A stretch of 64,000 bases of DNA. Origin: Streptomyces sp. NBC_01478. GTDB lineage: Bacteria; Actinomycetota; Actinomycetes; Streptomycetales; Streptomycetaceae. This document shows, one piece after another, positions 54,158 to 63,091 of this stretch (position 1 is the stretch's first letter; the number at the start of each line of letters is the position of its first letter). Both the position numbers and the translations under genes were made by a program. The notes below the pieces were generated by a model. The model worked only from the letters and a program-made list of their open reading frames with translations, was not told where the DNA came from and did not search any database. The DNA lies in contig NZ_CP109444.1 in the NCBI RefSeq assembly GCF_036227225.1, positions 9,963,501-10,027,500 on the forward strand, given 5' to 3'.

Positions 54158-54640
54158 CTAGTTGTCGAGCGCGTCGCGCATCTTGGCCAGGCCACGCATC
54201 CGGTTGCGCTGGACCGTTCCACGGTGGGCGCCGAGCCGTTCACCCGCGGTGTCGTGGCTGAGGCCCTCCAGGTCCACGAGGATCACCGCCGCGGCCTCCT
54301 TCTCGGAGAGCACGCCCAGCAGCGCCAGCGTGGTCTGGGACGCCTCGTAGGAGGCCAGCCCGCCGTCCCAGCCCGATTCGGGCAGCCGGTCGGTGGACTG
54401 CTCGCGCCGGGAGGGGTGCTGCCACGCGTCGCGCAGCAGGTTCAGGGCGACGGTGCAGGTGTAGGCGTACGGGTGCTGCTGCCGTGTCAGGCTCTGGGCG
54501 CGGGCGCGTCGGGAGAGCCGTAGATACGTCTCCTGCAGCAGGTCGTCGGCGTCGTGCGGGTTGCCGGTCAGTGCCAGCAGCCGTCGGCGCAGGCGTGGCA
54601 TGTCGGCGGCGAAGGACGTGTCGAAGTCCTTCGGACTCAT
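54158..54640 (-). CDS. ECF-type RNA polymerase sigma factor
   Basis: 160 residues from the ATG at 54640; a TTG at 54694 with GGGGG upstream would add 18 residues. Sigma region 2 is seen in NPHDADDLLQETYLRLSRRA, region 4 in LALLGVLSEKEAAAVILVDL and LSHDTAGERLGAHRGTVQRN. No anti-sigma gene is adjacent. It is placed between the NlpC/P60 hydrolase and the VanX-like dipeptidase on the same strand, which suggests a cell-wall stress role. Confidence 0.88.
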   Translation of the reverse strand: MSPKDFDTSFAADMPRLRRRLLALTGNPHDADDLLQETYLRLSRRARAQSLTRQQHPYAYTCTVALNLLRDAWQHPSRREQSTDRLPESGWDGGLASYEASQTTLALLGVLSEKEAAAVILVDLEGLSHDTAGERLGAHRGTVQRNRMRGLAKMRDALDN

Positions 54641-54751
54641 CCGCTCGCCGTCCTCGCGCTGCGGTGGTGGGACGGCGCAGGTTCTGGTCTCCAATGTCGT
54701 TTCCCCCTCGGTCGTACGGTGCGGTCGTGGCGGGTCCCGGCCGGTGGCTGG

Positions 54752-55429
54752 TCAGGCCGTCGGGCCGGGTGGGGTGGCGGGGCCGTAGCGGGCGGCCGGT
54801 GCCCGGCGCAGCAGCGCCCAGTACCGGTCGCCGTACGACCAGTGCCACCATTCGGTCGGGTAGTTGACGAAGCCGGTGGCGTCGAGGGCCCAGCCCATGA
54901 GGGCCCGGTTGGCGCGGGCCTCGGCGCTGATGTTGGGCGCCTCGGTGCGGCAGGCGCCCTCGCTCTCCTTGGGGGTCGCGTTGACCTCCGTGCCCAGCGG
55001 GAGTTCCCGGCCGTCCTGGTCGCACAGCGTCAGGTCCACGGCACCGCCGCTGACGTGCGGTGCGACCTCCGGCGGGGAGATGTACGCGCTCGCCAGCTCG
55101 CGGATCCGTTCCGGCGTCGCGTCCGGGTGGGCCCGGCGCATGGTCTGCGCGTACTTCTCGAAGTACCGGCGCTGCAGTTCGGGCGGCCGGTACCCCTCCA
55201 CCACCAGGAACCGGACCCCGGCCGGCAGCAGCCGCTGGGCTCGCACCAGCCGCCGTAGCGCACCGGCCCTGAGGTGGGCGTAGTTGCCGTCGTCGTCGGC
55301 CTGCCGGTGGTCGATCCACAGGTTGCCCGTGCCGCGCAGGTCGACCAGCGGTTCCCCGCAGTCGTCCTCCGTGACCGCGGCGACCCTGGCGTCCGAGAGC
55401 GTGATGATCTCTGTCACGTGCATCAGCAT
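54752..55429 (-). CDS. VanX-like D-Ala-D-Ala dipeptidase (M15D)
   Basis: 225 residues from the ATG at 55429 (another at 55423). Zinc ligands His125 and Asp132 lie in APHVSGGAVDLTL and His196 in TEWWHWSYGD; the catalytic base is Glu193. Arg81 in EGYRPPELQ matches the conserved arginine of the family. No signal peptide, so it acts in the cytoplasm on D-Ala-D-Ala. It may serve wall recycling or low-level glycopeptide resistance. No vanH/vanA genes are in the window. Confidence 0.88.
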   Translation of the reverse strand: MLMHVTEIITLSDARVAAVTEDDCGEPLVDLRGTGNLWIDHRQADDDGNYAHLRAGALRRLVRAQRLLPAGVRFLVVEGYRPPELQRRYFEKYAQTMRRAHPDATPERIRELASAYISPPEVAPHVSGGAVDLTLCDQDGRELPLGTEVNATPKESEGACRTEAPNISAEARANRALMGWALDATGFVNYPTEWWHWSYGDRYWALLRRAPAARYGPATPPGPTA

Positions 55430-55520
55430 CGCGGACCCCGCTGCAACTGCTCTGCAAGTTGCCTGCAAGCGGTCCACCAGGACTTATGCAGATGTGCGGA
55501 GGGCTACGGCGACTGATGGA

Positions 55521-58500
55521 CTACCCGGCGTCCGCCGTCGGCTCGTGTGCCTCGCGGCAGTCCAACTCCCGGAAGACGCCGAGTGCTTCGGCCCTGGCCG
55601 CCCGCGCCGCCGACGCGTCGCCGTGTGCCTCCCGCACCGCGGCCAGGTCTCGCAGCGTGCGGGCCCGCCACAGGGGCAGCCGCAGGGTCTCCCAGGTCGA
55701 CAGTGCCCGCTCCAGCGGCTCCCGCGCGCCGTCCGGATCGCGGGCGGCCAGATGCCATTCGCCCAGCGTGCGCAGGACGAGCGCCTCGCCGAAGCGGTCC
55801 TGGCGCTCGTGGGCCACGGCCAGGCACCGGCCGAGCCGCGCCCGTGCCTCGTCGAGGCGGCCGAGCCTCAACTCCGCCTTGGCCAGCGACTGTTCGGTGT
55901 ACATCACTCCGAAGGTGTCCTCCAGACCCGCGAAGATCCGCAGTGCCTGGTGCAGGAGCCGCTCAGTGTCCGCGAGCGCGCCCTCGGCCCGGTGGCACAG
56001 GGCCAGTGACCGCAGGGTCAGCCCCTCGCCGTGCCGGTCGCCCTCCGCGCGGTACAGGTCCAGCGCCCGCGCGAGAGCCTCCCGGGCCTGCGCGTCGCGC
56101 CCCTGTTCCCGGTGCACGTATCCGATGCCGTACAGCACCCGGGCCCGGGCGCCCCGCGCCGCGGACTCCCCGTACCGCTCCAGCGCCGTGTCCAACAGCT
56201 CCAACGCCTCGGCGTACCTTGCCTGTTCGCGGCGGGCCGTCCCCATCCCGGCGAGGGCGAGCGCCATACCCTCGGGCACGTCACCGCGCGCCTCGAACAG
56301 GCGCAGGGCGTTGCCGAAGTAGGTGTACGACTCCTCGAAATCGTCCTGTTCGTAGCGCAGTTGGCCCAGCCCGGCGAGCAGCCAGGCCTCTTCCTCGACG
56401 TCCCCGGCGCGGTGTACGGCGGCCATGGCCGCGGCATGTGAGCGGGACCAGGCGTCGAACTGGTTGTACAGGGCGGTCGAGCTCGCGATCAGCGCTCCGG
56501 CCAGGTCGCGGGCGGCGCGGACCATGCCGTGGTCGGCGCAGTACTCGACGGCCGCCAGCAGACAGGCCTGTTCGGCGGCGAACCAGGACGCGGGCCGCTC
56601 CAGCAGCTCCTCCTCGGTCTCCGCGTCGAGGGGCCGTACGGCGGCCGGTTCGGGGAAGCGCCGGGCGGCTCCGCCCGGGCCGAGGGCGGCCGCCTTCTCG
56701 GCGAGACCCAGCCAGGAGGCCACCAGCCGCAGCACGGCCGCCGTACGTTCCTCGGCGCTCTCCTCGGACAGACAGCGCTCGCGGGCGTGTTCGCGGGCCA
56801 GGTCGTGGATGCGGTACCGGCTGCGTCCCGTGTCGTCGACGCCGATCACGTCGATGAAGTGGCAGTCCACCAGCCGCTCCACCGCCTCCTCGGCCTCCTC
56901 CGTGCCGATGTCCAGCAGCGGGGCGGCGATCCAGGCCGCGAAGTCCGGCAGGTCCAGGAGGGCCAGTCGACGCAGCGCTCGGCGCTCCGGCGGATCCAGG
57001 TCGGCGTAGCCGAGTTCCAGGCTGGTGCGCAACTCCAGGTCCCCGGCGCGCAGTTCGCTCAGCCGGCGGCGTTCGTCGCGCAGCCGGTCGGCGAGCCGGC
57101 CGGGCGCCCAGTGCGGGCGGGCCGCCAGCCGGGCGCCCGCGATGCGCACCGCCAGCGGCAGCCGTCCGCACAGCGAGACGATCTCCGCGGCCCGCTCCGG
57201 CTCGGCGCTCGTGCGGTCCGGTCCGGCGACGCGGCGCAGCAGTTCGAGCGCCTCCGCCTGACCGGGCACCGCCAGGTCCAGGTGGGCGGAGCCCTCCAGC
57301 GCCACCAGCCGGCGCCGGCTCGTGACGAGGACGGCGCAGCCCGGGCCGGGCGGCAGCAGGGGTCGTACGTGCGCCTCGCCCGCCGCGTTGTCGAGGATCA
57401 GCAGGACGCGCCGGTGTCCGATGTGGGTGCGGTACAGCCCCGTCAGCTCCTCGACCGAGGTCGGCAGGGTCTCGGGGTCGGCGCCCATGGCGCGCAGCAG
57501 CCGGGCGAGGGCGTCGGCGGGTTGCAGCGGCGCGGTGTCGGCCGCCCGCAGGTCCACGAACAGGCGGCCGTCCGGGAAGAGTTCGGACGTACGGTGGCCG
57601 ACGTGCACGGCGAGCGCGGTCTTGCCCGTGCCGGACCGGCCGGAGATCACCCCGATCGGCGGAGCGGTACGACCTGCCTCGTCGACCCTGCCCACCAGCG
57701 AGGCGGCCCAGGCGATCTGCTCGGTGCGGCCCACGAAGTCGGCGATGTCCGGCGGGAGATGGGACGGTGCGGGGGTGGGAGTGGAGCGGCCGCCGGTCGG
57801 CGGCCTCGGGGGCTCCGCGGGTTCCCGCCCGGTCCGGTGCGGGCGTGGCGTGCCCGCCACCTGTGTGTCGTTGGTCAGTACGGCCTGGTGCAGTGCCCGC
57901 AACTCCGGGCCGGGATCGATGCCGAGCTCCTCGCGCAGGATCGCGCGGCCCTCCCTGTATGTGCGCAGGGCGTCGGAGACGCGGCCGGTGCGGACCAGCG
58001 CGGTCATCAGTTGGCCGCGCGGCCGTTCCCGCAGGGGGTGGGCGGCGACGTGCGCGAGCAGCGGAGCGATCGTCCGGTCGGCGTGGCCCAGGTCGAGCTG
58101 CAGTCCGAAGGTGTCCTCCTGGGCGACGAGCCGCAGTTCGGCCAGCCGGGCCGCCTCGATCCGGGCGAAGGACTGGCCCAGTCCTTCCAGCGCTTCCGGG
58201 CCGCGCCACAGCGCCAGCGCCTCGGGCAGCAGGTCGGCGGCCTCCTCGAGACGGCCCGCCGCGGCGGCGGCCCGGCCGGAGGCGAGCAGGTCCTCGAACC
58301 GGCGGGCGTCGATCTGGGACGGGTCGAGGTCGGCGACATAGCCCGGCGGTCGGGTCCGGACCACGGCGTCCTGCGTGACCTGGGCCAGTGCCCGGCGTAC
58401 GGCGGAGACATGGGTGGCCACCAGGGCGCCCGCGGTGGCCGGCGCCTCCTCGTCCCAGACACAGTCCACGAGCCGCTCGGTGGAGAGCACCTCGCCGAGG

Positions 58501-58607
58501 TGGACGACCAGTGCCGACAGGACCGCGAGGGGTCTGACACCGCCGAGCGGGGCCCGCCGGTCGCCGGCCCACACCTCCACCGGACCGAGCAGCCGCACTT
58601 CGAACAT
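55521..58607 (-). CDS. AfsR-like SARP regulator (BTAD + NB-ARC + TPR)
   Basis: 1028 residues from the ATG at 58607; the frame stays open upstream without similarity. The N-terminal OmpR-like DNA-binding domain (1-95: FEVRLLGPVEVWAGDRRAPL ... VATHVSAVRRALAQ) is followed by the bacterial transcriptional activation domain (about 100-245). The NB-ARC ATPase has its P-loop GRSGTGKT at 323-330 and VLLILDNA as Walker B. The last ~350 residues are TPR-like helices. Such large SARPs switch on specialised metabolism or morphological genes in response to ATP and phosphorylation. No biosynthetic cluster adjoins directly. Confidence 0.92.
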   Translation of the reverse strand: MFEVRLLGPVEVWAGDRRAPLGGVRPLAVLSALVVHLGEVLSTERLVDCVWDEEAPATAGALVATHVSAVRRALAQVTQDAVVRTRPPGYVADLDPSQIDARRFEDLLASGRAAAAAGRLEEAADLLPEALALWRGPEALEGLGQSFARIEAARLAELRLVAQEDTFGLQLDLGHADRTIAPLLAHVAAHPLRERPRGQLMTALVRTGRVSDALRTYREGRAILREELGIDPGPELRALHQAVLTNDTQVAGTPRPHRTGREPAEPPRPPTGGRSTPTPAPSHLPPDIADFVGRTEQIAWAASLVGRVDEAGRTAPPIGVISGRSGTGKTALAVHVGHRTSELFPDGRLFVDLRAADTAPLQPADALARLLRAMGADPETLPTSVEELTGLYRTHIGHRRVLLILDNAAGEAHVRPLLPPGPGCAVLVTSRRRLVALEGSAHLDLAVPGQAEALELLRRVAGPDRTSAEPERAAEIVSLCGRLPLAVRIAGARLAARPHWAPGRLADRLRDERRRLSELRAGDLELRTSLELGYADLDPPERRALRRLALLDLPDFAAWIAAPLLDIGTEEAEEAVERLVDCHFIDVIGVDDTGRSRYRIHDLAREHARERCLSEESAEERTAAVLRLVASWLGLAEKAAALGPGGAARRFPEPAAVRPLDAETEEELLERPASWFAAEQACLLAAVEYCADHGMVRAARDLAGALIASSTALYNQFDAWSRSHAAAMAAVHRAGDVEEEAWLLAGLGQLRYEQDDFEESYTYFGNALRLFEARGDVPEGMALALAGMGTARREQARYAEALELLDTALERYGESAARGARARVLYGIGYVHREQGRDAQAREALARALDLYRAEGDRHGEGLTLRSLALCHRAEGALADTERLLHQALRIFAGLEDTFGVMYTEQSLAKAELRLGRLDEARARLGRCLAVAHERQDRFGEALVLRTLGEWHLAARDPDGAREPLERALSTWETLRLPLWRARTLRDLAAVREAHGDASAARAARAEALGVFRELDCREAHEPTADAG

Positions 58608-58996
58608 CGTTCCCCGATCGCCGCACCACCCGCCCGATGGAGCACGGCAAAGATAGCGGCGAACATGCCCACGACACAGCGACGACCGGACCGCCGTGAC
58701 CGGATTCGATCGATTCGGCGGACCGGTGTCCCTCACCTGCAACGTCAAGGCAGATGACGCCGGTTGTTCGCGCGCGCCCGGCGGTCGGCGCTCCTCCCTC
58801 CTCGCGTCGGTTGGCCGGTTCTTGCCGGTCGGCAGGGCCGCTCGCGTGCAGAGAGGACGGTTCGCCCGCCGCCCTCGTATGACCGTCGGAGAAAGAGAAA
58901 AACCTTGTGTTCCGGGGGCATACGGAAGGGGCCCGAGGGGCGTCAACGGCTCGAAAGCATCACGCCCGTTCGAACCGAGCCCCCGGGAGCCGCCCC
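58608..58996. other. 389-bp divergent promoter region, SARP/lipoprotein
   Basis: No gene is supported. It must hold the SARP promoter (minus) and the lipoprotein promoter (plus). A self-complementary TCGATCGA core within GATTCGATCGATTCGG near 58703-58718 is the only symmetric element noticed. Long open frames here lack ribosome sites. Confidence 0.5.
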
Positions 58997-59884
58997 ATGC
59001 ACCGCTGGACCCTGGCCCTGCTGACCGCCGGTCTGCTGGCGACGACGGCCACCGGATGCGCGGGCACCACGACCACCCCCGGGGCGACCGGCAGCAGCAC
59101 GCCCCGCGCCGCGGGCAGCCCGGCGGAGACGCTACGGCTCGCGGAGCAGCTCCTCATCAAGGAGTGCATGGAGAAGGAGGGACACAAGTACTGGGTCGAA
59201 CCGCCCACTCCCGACGACGTCTCGATCCGCTTCCCCTATGTCGTGGACGACCCGGCATGGGCCGAGGCCCACGGCTACGGCACCGATCTGCGGCGGGAGC
59301 GGGAGGCCGAGGTCCGGAGCGATCCCAACCAGCGGTACTTCCACTCCGTGCCGGCCAAGGCCAGGGCCGTTCTGGTGAGCGACCTCAACGGGGCGCGGCC
59401 GCAAGGGCTTTCGGCCCGGCTCCCGAACGGCATGCGGGTCTCCCACAGCGACCAGGGCTGTCAGGCCACCGCCGAACGGCAGTTGTACGGGGACCTCCAG
59501 GCCTGGTTCCGGGCCACCCGGGTCACCGACAGCCTGGCCGGCACGCGCGTCGGCCTCGTGACGAACGACAAGCGCTACAAGGCGGCCGTCAAGCCGTGGG
59601 CGCGCTGCATGCGCGAGCGGACGTACCCCTACGCGGACCCCGCCCGGGCCCGGGCGGCGGCCACCCTGCCGGAGACTCCGTGGCCGCATGCCAAGGAGGT
59701 ACGGCTGGCTTCGGCCGAGGCGGCCTGTGCCGTCTCCAGCGGTCTGTCGTCCGTGGCGGAGTCCCTGGACTCCGAGTACCGGGACCGGCTGCGGCGAAGC
59801 CACCCCCGGGAGACGGCCGATCTCGCCCGCCTCAAGCGCGAGGCGCTGCCCCGCGCCCGCGTGATCGTCGCACGCGGCGACTGA
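58997..59884 (+). CDS. Secreted lipoprotein of unknown function
   Basis: 295 residues from the ATG at 58997 with GGGAG 8 nt upstream. Signal peptide MHRWTLALLTAGLLATTATG with lipobox TATGC. After a Thr/Ser-rich linker the mature domain has conserved-looking cysteines (IKECMEKEGHKYW, DQGCQATAER, PWARCMRERTYPY, EAACAVSS) and many charged residues. This matches a class of streptomycete lipoproteins of no known role. It is divergent from the SARP gene and co-directional with the crystallin-like gene 80 bp downstream. Confidence 0.8.
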   Translation: MHRWTLALLTAGLLATTATGCAGTTTTPGATGSSTPRAAGSPAETLRLAEQLLIKECMEKEGHKYWVEPPTPDDVSIRFPYVVDDPAWAEAHGYGTDLRREREAEVRSDPNQRYFHSVPAKARAVLVSDLNGARPQGLSARLPNGMRVSHSDQGCQATAERQLYGDLQAWFRATRVTDSLAGTRVGLVTNDKRYKAAVKPWARCMRERTYPYADPARARAAATLPETPWPHAKEVRLASAEAACAVSSGLSSVAESLDSEYRDRLRRSHPRETADLARLKREALPRARVIVARGD

Positions 59885-59964
59885 GCGCGGCCCGTCTCCC
59901 CACCGACCACCACGGCCGTCGAGCCGTGGGCGCACCACCCCACCCCAACGAAACGAGGGAAATC

Positions 59965-60420
59965 ATGTCCGTCAAGCGTCTCCTCACCGTCGCGGCCTCG
60001 GCCGCCGCCGTCGCCGCGCTCTTCTCCCCGGTCTCCAGCGCCAGCGCGCTGGACGCGGGCTCCCAGAAGACCGCGACCGCGCAACTCGCCGGGGACGGCT
60101 ACCTTCACGTCTACACCCAGCCCTACGGTGGCGGTCGCGAGTGCAAGTGGTCCGGCAACTCCGACAACTGGGGTAGCTGCCGCAACCTGACCTCCGACAT
60201 CTGGAACAACGGCTACGCGGGCGGCCTCGACGCCGTCGACCTGTACACCGCCCCCAACGCCGGCGGCGCGCACGCCTGCATCAGCCAGGGCGACCGCTGG
60301 TACGACACCACGACCGACACCTACCGCTTCACCTACGGCGCGGGCCTGGACCAGTTCGGCAAGACCGTCAACAACAACATCTCGTCGCACCGCTGGGTGG
60401 ACTACTGCAGCCAGGGCTGA
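59965..60420 (+). CDS. Secreted beta/gamma-crystallin-like protein
   Basis: 151 residues from the ATG at 59965 with AACGAGGGA upstream. Sec signal peptide to about SASA27. The mature part has two Greek-key-like motifs: YLHVYTQPYGGGRECKWSGN and VDLYTAPNAGGAHACISQGD, each followed by an SxI/Y segment. Conserved Cys pairs suggest disulfides. The fold is that of the Streptomyces metalloproteinase inhibitor and peptidase inhibitor family I36-like proteins, so it may bind Ca2+ or inhibit a protease; neither can be read directly. Confidence 0.82.
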   Translation: MSVKRLLTVAASAAAVAALFSPVSSASALDAGSQKTATAQLAGDGYLHVYTQPYGGGRECKWSGNSDNWGSCRNLTSDIWNNGYAGGLDAVDLYTAPNAGGAHACISQGDRWYDTTTDTYRFTYGAGLDQFGKTVNNNISSHRWVDYCSQG

Positions 60421-60433
60421 GGCCCCGATGGGC

Positions 60434-60471
60434 TCGCCCCGGTACGCCTGCGCACGGGCGTACCGGGGCGA
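60434..60471. terminator. Strong hairpin after the crystallin-like gene
   Basis: TCGCCCCGGTACGCC (60434-60448) pairs perfectly with GGCGTACCGGGGCGA (60457-60471) across an 8-nt loop, 13 bp after the stop at 60420. Confidence 0.85.
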
Positions 60472-60721
60472 CCCGCGTTTCCGGCACCTCGCGGCACAGT
60501 GGTTCGCCGACTACGTGTCTCCCCAGCCCGCCGGTTCGCTACCGCAGACGACCGGGTGGGGCGCGTGTGACGTCAAGCCGGGTGAGGAACTGTGGCCGGG
60601 TCGGCCCCGGCGGGGGTCCCTGAGTGTGGTGCGCCCGGTGTGGGGCCTCGATTTGGTCTCGTCGCGTGCTCCCGTACCGGCGAAGCCCCGCGCAAGCCGG
60701 CGACCGGATCCGGCCATGGCG

Positions 60722-61018
60722 TTAGCCGGTGGCGAGCTGATCCGCTGTCCGGCACCGCCGCGCGAACGCCCTGTCTGCCGAGGCGAGTTCGGACGGCTGG
60801 TGCGCGCGGGATCCGGAAGCGTGCCGGCCGGCGCACACGATCCCGGAGCCGACGGCGGCGACCCCGTCGAGGTCGCCCCCGGCGTCTTCCCGCGCGAGCG
60901 GTCCGGCGAAGCCCCGTTCCCCGGTGTCGACGATCAGTGCCGGGATGCCTCGGGTTGCCAGTGCCAACGGTTCGGAGAACTCCCGCCGTCGCCGAGTGCA
61001 AGGCATGTTTTCCGACAC
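60722..61018 (-). pseudogene. Unidentified coding remnant
   Basis: The minus strand is open for 98 codons with normal G/C third-position bias: PLALATRGIPALIVDTGERG, FAGPLAREDAGGDLDGVAAV, GSGIVCAGRHASGSRAHQPS, ending TADQLATG before a TAA. No ribosome site precedes the possible start at 61018 and the N-terminus looks abrupt, so it may be the 3' part of a lost gene. No family is recognised. The flanking intergenic sequence (60472-60721 and 61019-61387) shows nothing else certain. Confidence 0.4.
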
Positions 61019-61387
61019 CGACGTACCTGCGGGCAGTCATGGGTCTATCGACGCGGCGTCAAATGTTGTGCACAAATTCCACACAGACCTCTCTCCAGGC
61101 GGGCACAGATGGTCTAGATTGACCTTGCTTCGCCCGGTGTGACACTGGGCGACAGAAGATGATCTATGAGTCCGGCTATGTGGATGGCCAGCGGTTGTGT
61201 CCCTCGCGCCGGACTTGGGGGTGGTCGATTCAGTTGGCCCGAGGGGGGCTTGGGGCATGAAGAGCATCCGAGGTTGCGACGGGTTCCCGTGCGCTTCAGG
61301 GGCTTGGCGGGACCGGCGAGTCCGGTGTTGCCGGGGCAGGGTGTTCGCGAAGTTCTGAAATGGCCGGGGAGTCTTGCGCCGGGGCGC

Positions 61388-61476
61388 GGGCTTCCCGAGG
61401 GGGAACAGCGGAGTGGGGGCTTCCGTAGGGGGAGTTGCAGTGCGGGAGGCGGGGGCCTCCCGTAGGGGCGAAACAG
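61388..61476 (+). repeat. Three G-rich repeats upstream of the glycosylphosphotransferase
   Basis: GGGCTTCCCGAGGGGGAACAG-like units occur at 61388-61408, 61415-61440 (GGGGGCTTCCGTAGGGGGAG) and 61451-61476 (GGGGGCCTCCCGTAGGGGCG), each ending in a CAG. The spacing is about 27-36 bp. They lie 45-135 bp upstream of the likely start at 61522 and could be regulator or RNA-structure elements. Confidence 0.5.
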
Positions 61477-61521
61477 TGTGCGGCGACCACGTCAACACCA
61501 CTGGGGACCTTGGGGGGTTCT

Positions 61522-63021
61522 GTGCGGCAGGGGGGAATAGTCGGGCCTTTTCCGTCGGCGCGAGAGCGTTTGGCGAACGGGGCGATTGGCCAGCCGGCGA
61601 TCGAATGGGAGCAGCGGTACCGACGTACCGTGATCATCAGTGACACCGTGGCCACCGCCTGTGTGGTGGGGGGGATCGGTGACTTCTTCGGGGCCCGGGA
61701 CGCGGCCAACTGGCATGAGAAGTGGGGCATTCTCGCCTTCGGCACTCAGTTGTTGGTGCTGGGCGCGCTGGCGTTGAGCCGCTCGTGGTCTCCGGCCGTG
61801 CTCGGTCAAGGCGCCGAGGAATTCCGCCGGTTGGGACGTTCGCTGTTCACGGCGACCGTCGTGCTGGCGCTCGGCGGGATCGCTCTGACCTCGCGCAACA
61901 TCAAGCTCTGGATCTTCGTCGCGATCCCGGCGATCGCGCTCGTCACCATGACGGAGCGGTATGTGCTCCGTCTCTGGCTGCACAAACAGCGCAACGAAGG
62001 ACGCTGCCTGAGACCGGTGCTCGCCGCCGGGAGTCCGGCCACCGTGCGCGACCTGATCAGCCGGACCCGCAAGTTCCCGCACCTCGGCTGGCGGGTGGAG
62101 GCCGTGTGCACGACGGACGGCCGCGGCGTCGACGGCGAGCAAGGCGGCCTCGACGGCGACCAGTTGGACGGGGTGCCGGTCATAGGGCTGCTGGAGGACG
62201 TCGCCAAGCACGTCCGCCACGACGGCTACCGGGTCGTCGCGGTCACACCCGACCCGCACTGGTCACCGGACCGGCTGCAGCGGCTGGCCTGGAACCTCGA
62301 GGGCAGCGACGCCGAGATGATCGTGGCCCCCGTGCTGATGGAGGTGGCCGGCCCGCGACTGCACGTCGACGCGGTGCTCGGGATACCGCTGCTGCGGGTC
62401 AGCATGCCGACCTTCACCGGCGGCCGCCGGGCGATCAAGGGGGTCGTCGACCGGATGGGCGCGGCGATCCTGCTGCTGCTGTTCGCGCCGCTGATGATCC
62501 TCGTGGGGCTGTTCGTGCTGACGGACAGCCGGGGCGGGGTGTTCTACCGCCAGCGCAGAGTCGGCAAGGACGGCCGCGAGTTCACCATGCTGAAGTTCCG
62601 CAGCATGGTCGCCGACGCCCACAGCGCGCGTGCGGCGCTGGCCGAGCGCAACGAAGGCGCGGGCCTGCTGTTCAAGCTCCGCCGGGATCCGCGGGTGACC
62701 CGGGTGGGAGGGGTGCTGCGCCGCTACTCGATCGACGAGCTCCCGCAGCTCTTCAACGTGCTCACCGGATCCATGTCGCTCGTCGGCCCCCGGCCTCCGC
62801 TGCCGGAGGAGTCCGCCGAGTACGGCCCGGACATCCGGCGGCGGCTGCTGGTCAAGCCCGGGCTCACCGGCCTGTGGCAGATCAGCGGGCGCAGCGATCT
62901 TCCGTGGGAGGAGGCCGTCCGCCTCGACCTGCGGTACGTGGAGGACTGGTCGCTCGCCCTGGACACGGTGATCTTGTGGAAGACGCTGCGTGCCGTGATC
63001 CACGGGCACGGAGCCTACTGA
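61522..63021 (+). CDS. Polyprenyl glycosylphosphotransferase (exopolysaccharide initiation)
   Basis: About 499 residues if started at the GTG at 61522 (GGGGGG upstream); the frame extends further up, so the start is uncertain. The N-terminal part has four membrane segments and a CoA-binding-like middle domain. The C-terminal ~200 residues are the bacterial sugar transferase domain: one membrane helix (AAILLLLFAPLMILVGLF), FYRQRRVGKDGREFTMLKFR, SIDELPQLFNVLTGSMSLVG, PRPPLPEE and GLTGLWQISGRSDLPWEEAV. It moves a sugar-1-phosphate from its nucleotide carrier to undecaprenyl phosphate, the first step of exopolysaccharide synthesis. Confidence 0.9.
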   Translation: MRQGGIVGPFPSARERLANGAIGQPAIEWEQRYRRTVIISDTVATACVVGGIGDFFGARDAANWHEKWGILAFGTQLLVLGALALSRSWSPAVLGQGAEEFRRLGRSLFTATVVLALGGIALTSRNIKLWIFVAIPAIALVTMTERYVLRLWLHKQRNEGRCLRPVLAAGSPATVRDLISRTRKFPHLGWRVEAVCTTDGRGVDGEQGGLDGDQLDGVPVIGLLEDVAKHVRHDGYRVVAVTPDPHWSPDRLQRLAWNLEGSDAEMIVAPVLMEVAGPRLHVDAVLGIPLLRVSMPTFTGGRRAIKGVVDRMGAAILLLLFAPLMILVGLFVLTDSRGGVFYRQRRVGKDGREFTMLKFRSMVADAHSARAALAERNEGAGLLFKLRRDPRVTRVGGVLRRYSIDELPQLFNVLTGSMSLVGPRPPLPEESAEYGPDIRRRLLVKPGLTGLWQISGRSDLPWEEAVRLDLRYVEDWSLALDTVILWKTLRAVIHGHGAY

Positions 63022-63091
63022 TGCGCGGGGGTCGTCCGACCGGCGCGCGGACCGCAGGCCGCAGGGGCCTGCCTGGGGGGAGAGACCGGAC

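Noticed and set aside
58696..59964. Upstream extension of the crystallin-like frame
   Set aside because: It overlaps the lipoprotein gene in another frame; the signal peptide and ribosome site define the start at 59965.
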